Assembly (NCBI GenBank): GCA_002454195.1 | Contig: DKIJ01000023.1 | Span: 1 to 29,013, forward strand | Length of the DNA: 29,013 bases | DNA from: Flavobacterium sp. UBA6721 | GTDB lineage: Bacteria; Bacteroidota; Bacteroidia; Flavobacteriales; Flavobacteriaceae | Reading direction: 5' to 3' | In this document: positions 7,712 through 14,694 of the stretch, piece after piece | Position numbering within the stretch: position 1 is the first letter of the stretch | How the letters are laid out: every line of letters begins with the position of its first letter | Translations under genes and position numbers: made by a program | The notes under the pieces: model-generated | The model's database searches: none | What the model saw: the letters and a program-made list of their open reading frames with translations, nothing else | What the model was told of the DNA's origin: nothing

Positions 7712-7753
7712 TTTAATATAAATAATTTAAATCTAAAATCTGCATTCTGCAAT
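7712..7753. other. Short intergenic word-repeat in the cob operon
   Basis: The 42-nt spacer between bluB-cobT and cobS contains AAATCTAAAATCTGCATTC then TGCAATTTA. This repeats the words AATCT and TTCTGCA and resembles the repeat block inserted in the riboswitch (6006-6058). Confidence 0.4.
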
Positions 7754-9430
7754 TTACTTCTCACTCACACCAGCACTTTCAAAACTACTCATTTCATTTA
7801 AAAATGCAACTGCTGATTGAACAATTGGAAAAACTAATGCACAACCCGTTCCTTCACCTAAACGCAAATCCAATTGTAATAAAGGGAAAACACCCAAATA
7901 CTTTAATAATTTTTTATGTGCTTTTTCAGCCGATTGATGACTAAAAATAGCATTCTTAATTACATCAGGATTCTTTTTAAAAGCCACTAAAAAAGCAACA
8001 CTACAAATAAAACCATCCACAAGGATAATACTATTTTGCTCACGTGCTTCAAGCATACCTCCAGCTATCTGCAAAATTTCGAAACCTCCAAAATAAGCCA
8101 AATACGAGTCTAACTCTTTTGCCCCTTGATAATTCTCGATTGCCTTCCTAAGAATAGCTATTTTAAATTCTAATTTTTCATCAGTAACACCAGTTCCTTT
8201 ACCCACACAATCTTCAATAGAAAAATCGCAAAGTACACTCATTAAAACCGAAGCAGTGGCTGTATTTCCAATGCCCATTTCACCAAAACCAATACAATTA
8301 GAACCTTTTTGAGCAATAACATTAACGATTTCTTTTCCTTTTCTAAAACACATTTCCATTTGCTTCATGGACATTGCTGGACCATTTAAAAAAGACTGAG
8401 TTCCTTTGTCTATTTTGGCTGAAATCAAAGCAGTATTACTTGGAAAATCATAATTAACACCTGCATCTACAACCGATAAAGAAATTTTATTTTGCTTACA
8501 AAACACATTAATGGCCGCTCCACCTTCTAAAAAGTTAGTCACCATTTGTCTGGTTACATCTTGTGGATAAGCACTAACTCCATGTTGGGCAATTCCATGA
8601 TCAGCAGCAAAGACCACTAAATGAGGTTGGGTAATTTCGGGCGATATGGTTTGAAAAACAGTTCCTATTTGCAAAGCTATTTTTTCAAGCAAACCTAATG
8701 AGCCTATTGGTTTTGTCTTTTGATCTATTTTTTGGTGCAGCATCTCCACAGAAAACATACCCTCATTTTTCAAGACCTTATAATTTGCTTGAGAAGAATC
8801 TTCTACAGAAGTCAAAGTAGTAATTTCGTTAACAATAGGAACTTCTGATTTTTGTTTCCATTGCAATTGTTGCAACATCGGTTGATTATCATAATTGGTG
8901 GCAGGTTTGCCTACACAAAAATAGCCCAGTGGTTCTATATTTTCAGGCAATCCTAAAATTTTCTTGAATTGGTAATAATTTAAAATTGAAACCCATCCCA
9001 TTGAGTATCCTTGTTCAGTTAATGATAACCAAATATTTTGAGCAGCACAAACAGCACTAAATTTAATTGCTTCATTACTTCCCACAGTTCCTATAGTAAA
9101 TTGATTCAATACTGATCGATCATAAGCAATTATCAATCCTAATGGCGCTTCTTCGATAGCTTCCAATTTAAGCGCTTGATACTGTAGTTTTTGTGATTCG
9201 TTATCAGTGCTTTCAGCAGCCTTTTTATCGTATTCCAAAAACAACTCTTTAATCGCTTTTTTAACTTCAACTGAATGAATGAGATAGTATCGTGTAGCTT
9301 CTGTCAAACCCACAGAAGGTGCCCAATGCCCTGCTTGCAATGCTTTTTCAATGACCTCATCAGGAACTGCATCATTAGTAAAATGTCGGGTATCACGTCG
9401 GGATTTTAGTATTTCATCTAATGTTGACAT
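7754..9430 (-). CDS. Fused 5,6-dimethylbenzimidazole synthase (BluB) and nicotinate-nucleotide-DMB phosphoribosyltransferase (CobT)
   Basis: A 558-residue fusion. Residues 1 to about 200 are a nitroreductase-fold BluB domain: SRRDTRHF with Asp13, APSVG at 37-41, and MGWVSI with Ser148. Asp13 and Ser148 are 135 residues apart, the same separation as the functionally important Asp32 and Ser167 of Sinorhizobium BluB. BluB uses O2 to break down FMN to 5,6-dimethylbenzimidazole. Residues about 222-550 are CobT: KTKPIGSLGLLE, FAADHGIAQHGVSAYPQDVT, GIGNTATAS, and the catalytic Glu526 in LRLGEGTGCAL. CobT turns the base into alpha-ribazole phosphate. A linker of about 20 residues joins them. The fusion would couple production and activation of the lower ligand. 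It lies between cobU (21-nt gap) and cobS. The ATG at 9430 is well placed for BluB. Confidence 0.94.
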   Translation of the reverse strand: MSTLDEILKSRRDTRHFTNDAVPDEVIEKALQAGHWAPSVGLTEATRYYLIHSVEVKKAIKELFLEYDKKAAESTDNESQKLQYQALKLEAIEEAPLGLIIAYDRSVLNQFTIGTVGSNEAIKFSAVCAAQNIWLSLTEQGYSMGWVSILNYYQFKKILGLPENIEPLGYFCVGKPATNYDNQPMLQQLQWKQKSEVPIVNEITTLTSVEDSSQANYKVLKNEGMFSVEMLHQKIDQKTKPIGSLGLLEKIALQIGTVFQTISPEITQPHLVVFAADHGIAQHGVSAYPQDVTRQMVTNFLEGGAAINVFCKQNKISLSVVDAGVNYDFPSNTALISAKIDKGTQSFLNGPAMSMKQMEMCFRKGKEIVNVIAQKGSNCIGFGEMGIGNTATASVLMSVLCDFSIEDCVGKGTGVTDEKLEFKIAILRKAIENYQGAKELDSYLAYFGGFEILQIAGGMLEAREQNSIILVDGFICSVAFLVAFKKNPDVIKNAIFSHQSAEKAHKKLLKYLGVFPLLQLDLRLGEGTGCALVFPIVQSAVAFLNEMSSFESAGVSEK

Positions 9431-9451
9431 AGGATTTTAAATTGAGCAAAA

Positions 9452-9961
9452 CTACTCTTTTATTATTACTGGAATTCCAGAGACCATTAATATTACTTTA
9501 TTGGCCTTTTTAGCCAAATATTGATTCATCCATCCCTGCAATTCAGTGAATTTTCGACCTATGTGAGTATCTGCATGAACGCCCATTCCTATTTCGTTAG
9601 AAATGATAATAATGGTTGCATCCAGTTGATTAGCCACTAATTCAAATTCAGTTTTAGCTTGATTCAGGCTCATTTCGACATCATTTTGAGTATCCACAAA
9701 AAAATTAGTCAACCATAAAGTTACGCAATCTATTACAGCGACTTGTCCAGAGAAATCAATTTCGCTTAAAAATTTTTCTTTTTCGATATTTATCCAATGT
9801 TCGTCTCTGTCTTTTTGATGGCGGTCAATTCGTTTTTGAAAATCTTCATCCCATTTTCGAGCCGTAGCCACATACATTGGTTTAGATGATAACTCTTTGG
9901 CTAAATTCTCAGCATAACTACTTTTTCCGGAACGTTCTCCGCCTGTTATGAAATAAATCAT
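9452..9961 (-). CDS. cobU: Adenosylcobinamide kinase / adenosylcobinamide-phosphate guanylyltransferase
   Basis: A 169-residue cytosolic enzyme. It phosphorylates adenosylcobinamide and transfers GMP to give adenosylcobinamide-GDP, the substrate of CobS. The P-loop is GGERSGKSS (7-15), followed by YVATA (30-34). RIDRHQKDRDEHW (44-56) holds His48, which aligns with the guanylylated His46 of Salmonella CobU. A conserved VDCVTLWLTN-like block (here IDCVTLWLTNFF, about 78-89) and IIISNEIGMGV are also present. The length is slightly shorter than the usual 175-185. It is second in the minus-strand operon, 32 nt behind the CWC/DUF5522 gene and 21 nt before bluB-cobT. Confidence 0.95.
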   Translation of the reverse strand: MIYFITGGERSGKSSYAENLAKELSSKPMYVATARKWDEDFQKRIDRHQKDRDEHWINIEKEKFLSEIDFSGQVAVIDCVTLWLTNFFVDTQNDVEMSLNQAKTEFELVANQLDATIIIISNEIGMGVHADTHIGRKFTELQGWMNQYLAKKANKVILMVSGIPVIIKE

Positions 9962-9993
9962 CCTTTAATTTTTAATTATAAATAGTTAATTAT

Positions 9994-10356
9994 TCAATAC
10001 GGACAATGACGACAGCCATTTCCACAACAACTTCCTCTTTTTAAATGAAACCAAGCTTTGAAAACATAATTTCCATTCTCTAAATAATAATCTATTCCTT
10101 CTATTATTTTTTGAGTCTTAGGCAACTCTTTTGCTTTATTCGTCAAAGCGGTTTGAGGAGTTATAGTTGAGACATACTCCTCAATTTTTATGGAGCAACA
10201 ATCTTTAAAACAGTTTGAACATAAACAATCTCCGTTTTCAGAAATTGTAAAAATAGGAGGAAAATCATTGCACCAACATTTTTTATCTGGAGCACTATCG
10301 CCACAATCAAAGCTGCCCCCACAATTGGAACATTGTTTCACTTTTAGAGTATTCAT
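9994..10356 (-). CDS. Cysteine-rich CWC / DUF5522 protein
   Basis: A 120-residue soluble protein with 14 cysteines. The N-terminal half (residues 7-54) matches the cysteine-rich CWC family: CSNC, then C18, the defining CWC at 27-29, and later CLCSNC and DCC. The C-terminal half (about 85-120) matches DUF5522, with IDYYLENGNYVFKAWFHLKRG and the ending GSCCGNGCRHCPY. The two domains are often separate proteins; here they are joined. The cysteine clusters suggest metal binding (Zn or Fe), but no function is established. It is the first gene of the cobU-bluB/cobT-cobS-cobC operon, with 32 nt to cobU. On the minus strand TATCTTTA ends about 9 nt before the ATG, a near match to the -7 element, giving a very short leader. 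Confidence 0.85.
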   Translation of the reverse strand: MNTLKVKQCSNCGGSFDCGDSAPDKKCWCNDFPPIFTISENGDCLCSNCFKDCCSIKIEEYVSTITPQTALTNKAKELPKTQKIIEGIDYYLENGNYVFKAWFHLKRGSCCGNGCRHCPY

Positions 10357-10423
10357 GAGGTAAAGATAGTACTTGTCTATTTTTTTATCCTAAAAAACGG
10401 ACTCTTTTTTTTACAAATTCCTA

Positions 10424-10431
10424 TACCTTTG
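10424..10431 (+). promoter_or_regulatory. -7 promoter element for btuF-btuC
   Basis: TACCTTTG matches the Bacteroidota -7 consensus TAnnTTTG and ends 21 nt before the ATG at 10453. No TTG is found 17-23 nt upstream, so the -33 element is missing or weak. The 96-nt divergent region also has to hold the promoter of the cob operon. Confidence 0.55.
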
Positions 10432-10452
10432 CCCAAATTTAAAATTTAATTA

Positions 10453-11595
10453 ATGAATTTATTTTTCAAAAAAATCATATTTCTGATCGTATTAGTCAAC
10501 TTTGTTTCTTGCAAAAAGAACGAACATTCAACTACAACTTCTGATACATCACAAAAAAATGAAATTGAATATTCAACTAATCTTTCTATTTATAAATACA
10601 AGAGCTATTCTATCGTAAAAATTAGTAATCCTTGGCCAGATGCTAATAAAGATTTCACCTATATTTTGAAAGAAAAAAATGCCACAATACCTGATAGTCT
10701 TTCTAAATACACCTCAATTACTATCCCATTACAATCTATTGTAGTGACTTCTACCACCAATATTCCTTTTATCGAAATGTTGAATGAAGAAAGAAAATTA
10801 TTAGGATTCCCTCATACCGATTATATTTCATCCCAAAAAACAAGACAATTAATTGATGAGGGGATTGTTAAAAATATAGGTCAAAATGAACGTTTAGATA
10901 TTGAAAAACTGATTGATTTAGCACCAGAAGTAATTGTGGCTTTTGGGATTGACAACAATAACCCTATGATTGCCAACTTAGAAAAAAGCGGATTAAAAGT
11001 CCTGATTCAAGCTGACTGGATGGAACAATCACCATTAGGAAAAGCCGAATGGATAAAATTATACGCAGCATTGTTTGGGAAAGAAAAAGAAGGAAAAAAA
11101 CTTTTTGATGCCATTGTAAAAAACTACAACGACGCACTGAAATTAGTAACGAATCAAAAAGCCGAAGCTACTGTTTTATATGGTTCCATGTATCAAAATC
11201 AATGGTTTGTTGCCAAAGGAAACAGCTGGGTTGCACAGTTTATGAAAGATGCTAAATCCAATTATTTATGGGCCAATACTGAAGGAAGCGGAAGCCTTGG
11301 ATTGCCTTTCGAAAAAATTTTAGAAAAAGCAAAAACGGCTCAAGTTTGGATTGTAACTGGTTCTTTTAAAAACTTAAAAGAACTAGGTAATAGCAATCCT
11401 CATTACAACCAATTCAATGCTTTTACTCAAAAAAACGTATATACTTTTGAAAGTAAATTAGGAGCCACTGGCGGAACTATTTATTACGAACTTGCCCCTA
11501 GCCGCCCTGACTTAGTTTTAAAAGATTATATCAAAATTTTTCATCCTGAATTACTTCCGGATTATAATTTTACTTTTGTACAAAAACTAAATTAG
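10453..11595 (+). CDS. ABC transporter substrate-binding lipoprotein, BtuF/FecB-like (probable corrinoid binding)
   Basis: A 380-residue protein with a lipoprotein signal (lipobox NFVSC, Cys20) and a class III periplasmic-binding-protein fold. The motifs are LQSIVVTSTTNIPFIEML, GFPHTDYISS, IDLAPEVIVAFG, then a long linking helix, WIKLYAALFGKEKEGKKLFDAI, and a C-terminal lobe with VAKGNSWVAQFMKDA and YYELAPSRPDLVLKDYIKIFHPEL. Family members bind cobalamin, haem or siderophore-iron. The neighbours (cob genes, btuB, a BtuC-like permease 5 nt downstream) make a corrinoid the best guess. The length is greater than that of E. coli BtuF (266) because of an extra N-terminal region (residues 30-95). 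It lies opposite the cob operon and has its own promoter. Confidence 0.87.
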   Translation: MNLFFKKIIFLIVLVNFVSCKKNEHSTTTSDTSQKNEIEYSTNLSIYKYKSYSIVKISNPWPDANKDFTYILKEKNATIPDSLSKYTSITIPLQSIVVTSTTNIPFIEMLNEERKLLGFPHTDYISSQKTRQLIDEGIVKNIGQNERLDIEKLIDLAPEVIVAFGIDNNNPMIANLEKSGLKVLIQADWMEQSPLGKAEWIKLYAALFGKEKEGKKLFDAIVKNYNDALKLVTNQKAEATVLYGSMYQNQWFVAKGNSWVAQFMKDAKSNYLWANTEGSGSLGLPFEKILEKAKTAQVWIVTGSFKNLKELGNSNPHYNQFNAFTQKNVYTFESKLGATGGTIYYELAPSRPDLVLKDYIKIFHPELLPDYNFTFVQKLN

Positions 11596-11600
11596 TCGAA

Positions 11601-12632
11601 GTGAAAAAACAAAAGCAACATAGTCTTATTTTTTTCTTTATTGTAATAGGACTGCTATTTTTATTTTTCACCAATATTAGTTTGGGTTCTATCAATATTC
11701 CATTCAAGGAAATATATCATAGTTTGACAGGTGGAATAGCCAGTAAATCTAGCTGGGAATACATCATCATTAATTACCGATTACCAAAAGCAATTACAGT
11801 AGTTTTAGTGGGTTTTGGACTTAGTACCAGCGGTTTATTAATGCAAACCCTTTTTAGAAATCCCTTAGCAGGTCCCTATGTGCTAGGCTTAAGTTCGGGG
11901 GCGAGTTTAGGTGTCGCTTTTGTAATTTTAGGTGCTAGTTTACTCCCGGGTTTTTTACAAAAAATAGTATTATCTCCTTATGGAATCGTATTGGCTTCTA
12001 CTTTAGGAAGCACAACCGTTTTATTGGCTGTCATAGTAGTTTCCATTCGTTTACGTGATACCATGACCATCTTAATTGTGGGACTAATGTTTGGTAGTTT
12101 AAGCTCCGCCATTGTGGGAACTTTAAGTTTTTTTAGTACTGCCGAACAATTACAAAAATTCACCTTTTGGTCACTAGGAAATTTAGGAAATCTTTCATGG
12201 AATTCTATTATTATACTCGCCATTTGTGTTAGTTTAGGATTACTATTAAGTTTGGCTAGTATTAAAGCTTTAAATGCTTTACTTCTGGGTGAAAATTACG
12301 CTCGAAGTCTGGGGCTAAATTATCAAAAATCGAGATTAATAATTATTTTGGCAACGAGTATCTTAGCTGGAAGTATTACAGCATTTGCAGGACCAATTGC
12401 TTTTATCGGATTAGCAGTACCGCATATCGCAAAATTGGTTTTTCAAACCAGCAATCATACCATTTTGTTTTGGAGTACCTTGCTTTTTGGCGCAATGATT
12501 ATGCTTGTTTGCGATACAATATCACAGGTTCCTGGTGGAGAAATAACCTTACCAATCAACGCGGTAACTTCTATTTTTGGGGCTCCAATTGTGATTTGGT
12601 TATTAGTTAGAAAACAAAAAATGATTGGATAA
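11601..12632 (+). CDS. btuC: FecCD/BtuC-family ABC transporter permease
   Basis: A 343-residue membrane protein with about ten hydrophobic segments. Family motifs are LPKAITVVLVGFGLSTSGLLMQTLFRNPLAGPYVLG-like (about 55-93, shown here in fragments: GFGLSTSGLLMQ, RNPLAGPYVLGLSSGAS), ARSLGLNYQKSR (about 233-244, the coupling helix region), AGPIAFIGLAVPHIAKL and the C-terminal PGGEITLPINAVTSIFGAPI. It would carry corrinoid across the inner membrane as a dimer together with an ATPase. The start is GTG at 11601, 5 nt after the btuF-like stop, so the two are co-transcribed. The usual third gene, a BtuD/FepC-type ATPase, does not follow; 403 nt of non-coding DNA does. Confidence 0.9.
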   Translation: MKKQKQHSLIFFFIVIGLLFLFFTNISLGSINIPFKEIYHSLTGGIASKSSWEYIIINYRLPKAITVVLVGFGLSTSGLLMQTLFRNPLAGPYVLGLSSGASLGVAFVILGASLLPGFLQKIVLSPYGIVLASTLGSTTVLLAVIVVSIRLRDTMTILIVGLMFGSLSSAIVGTLSFFSTAEQLQKFTFWSLGNLGNLSWNSIIILAICVSLGLLLSLASIKALNALLLGENYARSLGLNYQKSRLIIILATSILAGSITAFAGPIAFIGLAVPHIAKLVFQTSNHTILFWSTLLFGAMIMLVCDTISQVPGGEITLPINAVTSIFGAPIVIWLLVRKQKMIG

Positions 12633-13035
12633 TAAGTTCTATTTTTTCTTTATCAAAATCAGTGATGAAGCGATTTTTGATTTGTCAACCAAACCCAGTA
12701 AAACCATAAATTTTCTAAATCCTTAAATTTATTTAAAAAACAAACTTCATTTTGTTAAATTTCAAATAATCGAGGGTAATAAACAGTATTCTGTTAAAAC
12801 TTTATCCAATAGGGACTTTCAAAAACAGAAATATTCCTTAAATTCGCAATCTCAATTGATTTTAAGTGAAAGCTGCTTTGGCAAACTTCATTTTTACAAC
12901 TAAATAAAATAAAAAAACATAGAAATGATTTGAGCTTGCTCATCGCATTTCACCATTAAAAAACAAATAAATACAAAGAAATGACTTGAGCTTGCTCATG
13001 CATTTCACCAATAAAAAACAAATAAATAGATAGAA
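12633..13035. other. 403-nt non-coding region between btuC and lpd
   Basis: No ORF or ATPase remnant (no Walker A or ABC signature in any frame that I can see). An imperfect hairpin ATCAAAATC (12652-12660) / GATTTTTGAT (12672-12681), with one bulged T, may be a weak terminator for btuF-btuC. The last 115 nt are a tandem repeat described separately. The middle part is AT-rich with no clear promoter match. Confidence 0.6.
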
Positions 13036-13038
13036 ATG
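12921..13038 (+). repeat. Tandem repeat of the lpd leader (two full units plus the start-codon region)
   Basis: Unit 1 is 12921-12976 and unit 2 is 12977-13031; they differ at a few positions. A third start (AGAAATG, 13032-13038) contains the lpd ATG. The ATGs at 12925, 12981 and 13036 are 56 and 55 nt apart. In units 1 and 2 the ATG opens a two-codon ORF (ATG ATT TGA; ATG ACT TGA). Each unit also has the palindrome TGAGCTTGCTCA enclosed by GAAATG and CATTTC, which can fold. Confidence 0.85.
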
Positions 13039-14424
13039 AAATACGACGTAATTGTTTTAGGAAGTGGTCCTGGCGGATATGTAACTGCTATTAGAGCATC
13101 ACAATTAGGCTTTAAAGTAGCCGTAGTTGAAAAAGAAAACTTAGGTGGAGTTTGTTTGAACTGGGGATGTATCCCAACGAAAGCATTATTGAAATCTGCT
13201 CAGGTTTTTGATTATCTAAAACACGCTTCCGATTACGGATTGACAGTTTCTGAATTTGACAAAGATTTCCCTGCGGTTATCAAACGTAGCCGAAATGTTG
13301 CTGACGGAATGAGCAAAGGAATTACTTTCCTAATGAAAAAAAACAAAATTGACGTTATCGAAGGTTTTGGAAAATTAAAACCAGGAAAAAAATTAGACGT
13401 TACTGCTAAGGATGGTAATGTTACTGAATATAGTGCCGATCATATCATTATTGCAACAGGAGCTCGCTCTCGTGAGTTACCAAACTTACCACAAGATGGT
13501 GTAAAAGTTATCGGATACCGTCAAGCAATGACTTTGCCTGAACAACCAAAAAAGATGATTATCGTAGGATCAGGAGCAATCGGAGTAGAATTTGCTCACT
13601 TCTACAACTCTATGGGAACTGAAGTTACAATAGTTGAATTTATGCCAAATGTAGTTCCTGTTGAAGATGAAGACATCTCAAAAGAATTTGAAAAAGCATT
13701 GAAAAAATCAGGAATTACTGTGATGACTAATTCTTCTGTAGAGCGAATCGATACAACAGGAAAAGGAGTTAAAGCATTCGTTAAAACAGCAAAAGGAGAA
13801 GAAGTTTTAGAAGCGGATATTTTACTTTCTGCTGTTGGTATCAAAACTAACATTGAAAATATCGGTTTAGAAGAAGTAGGTATCGCTACTGACAGAGATA
13901 AAATCTTAGTTGATGCGTACAACGCTACCAATATTCCAGGTTACTATGCTATTGGTGATGTAACTCCAGGACAGGCTTTAGCTCACGTAGCTTCGGCTGA
14001 AGGAATTAACTGTGTGGAGAAAATTGCTGGTATGCACGTTCAACCTATCGATTACGGAAATGTTCCTGGTTGTACTTATGCTACTCCGGAAATTGCTTCT
14101 GTAGGTTTAACAGAAAAAGCGGCAAGAGAAAAAGGATACGATTTGAAAATTGGAAAATTCCCATTCGTAGCTTCTGGAAAAGCCAAAGCATCTGGAAATG
14201 CTGACGGATTTGTGAAAGTAATCTTCGACGCTAAATACGGTGAGTGGTTAGGTTGCCACATGATTGGAGCTGGTGTAACTGATATGATTGCTGAGGCAGT
14301 TGTGGCTCGTAAACTAGAAACTACAGGTCACGAAATCCTTAAAGCTATCCACCCACACCCAACAATGAGTGAGGCCGTTATGGAAGCTGTAGCAGCTGCT
14401 TACGGTGAAGTGATTCACATATAA
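13036..14424 (+). CDS. lpd: Dihydrolipoyl dehydrogenase (E3)
   Basis: A 462-residue cytosolic flavoprotein. It re-oxidises dihydrolipoamide in 2-oxo-acid dehydrogenase complexes and the glycine cleavage system, reducing NAD+. The FAD-binding GSGPGG is at 9-14, and the redox disulfide Cys40/Cys45 lies in GGVCLNWGCIPTK. The NAD-binding GSGAIGVEFA follows, then the ATG-like AIGDVTPG second FAD motif. The C-terminal catalytic pair is His441/Glu446 in HPHPTMSEAV. The length is typical (about 460-475). It stands alone with its own terminator. Lipoyl synthase lies 4 kb downstream. The start at 13036 is the third ATG in a tandemly repeated leader; the other two open only two-codon frames. Confidence 0.97.
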   Translation: MKYDVIVLGSGPGGYVTAIRASQLGFKVAVVEKENLGGVCLNWGCIPTKALLKSAQVFDYLKHASDYGLTVSEFDKDFPAVIKRSRNVADGMSKGITFLMKKNKIDVIEGFGKLKPGKKLDVTAKDGNVTEYSADHIIIATGARSRELPNLPQDGVKVIGYRQAMTLPEQPKKMIIVGSGAIGVEFAHFYNSMGTEVTIVEFMPNVVPVEDEDISKEFEKALKKSGITVMTNSSVERIDTTGKGVKAFVKTAKGEEVLEADILLSAVGIKTNIENIGLEEVGIATDRDKILVDAYNATNIPGYYAIGDVTPGQALAHVASAEGINCVEKIAGMHVQPIDYGNVPGCTYATPEIASVGLTEKAAREKGYDLKIGKFPFVASGKAKASGNADGFVKVIFDAKYGEWLGCHMIGAGVTDMIAEAVVARKLETTGHEILKAIHPHPTMSEAVMEAVAAAYGEVIHI

Positions 14425-14449
14425 TCCTCAAAATAAATTTCAAAATAAT

Positions 14450-14487
14450 AAAATCCGATTGGTGTTTCTACTAATCGGATTTTTTTT
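14450..14487 (+). terminator. Terminator after lpd
   Basis: Stem AAATCCGATT (14451-14460) / AATCGGATTT (14473-14482), 12-nt loop, followed by an eight-base T tract. Confidence 0.93.
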
Positions 14488-14599
14488 GCTCAAGTAAACT
14501 TGGATACTTAAAAAGAAGAAATTGTTTTTCTCATTATTTCTTAACTATCTTTCATTTTTCAAAAAAACAAAAAAAATCCTACGTAATATTTTTATTTAC

Positions 14600-14607
14600 T
14601 ATATTTG
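14600..14607 (+). promoter_or_regulatory. -7 promoter element for the MG2-domain protein gene
   Basis: TATATTTG fits TAnnTTTG and lies 87 nt before the ATG at 14695. No TTG is present at -33 distance. The rest of this 270-nt gap holds only the lpd terminator. Confidence 0.45.
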
Positions 14608-14694
14608 ATATTAGCCATTTTTTGACAAAAACTCTTTTGTTGTTAAAATAATGAAGTAAAATTCAATCGAAAAATACCTTAAAATCATATAGTA

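Noticed and set aside
12652..12681. Full-strength terminator after btuC
   Set aside because: The inverted repeat has a bulge and an 11-nt loop, and no T tract follows; kept only as a weak candidate within the gap description.
12921..13031. CRISPR-like repeat array before lpd
   Set aside because: The units are adjacent tandem copies with no spacers, only two full copies, and no cas genes nearby.
12633..13035. Possible remnant of a BtuD-type ATPase gene
   Set aside because: I looked for Walker A, Q-loop and LSGG-like translations in this gap and saw none; the stretch is AT-rich with stops in all frames.
13602..13931. 109-residue minus-strand ORF inside lpd
   Set aside because: Antisense to a fully conserved dihydrolipoyl dehydrogenase; Ser/Thr-rich composition typical of a reversed coding strand.
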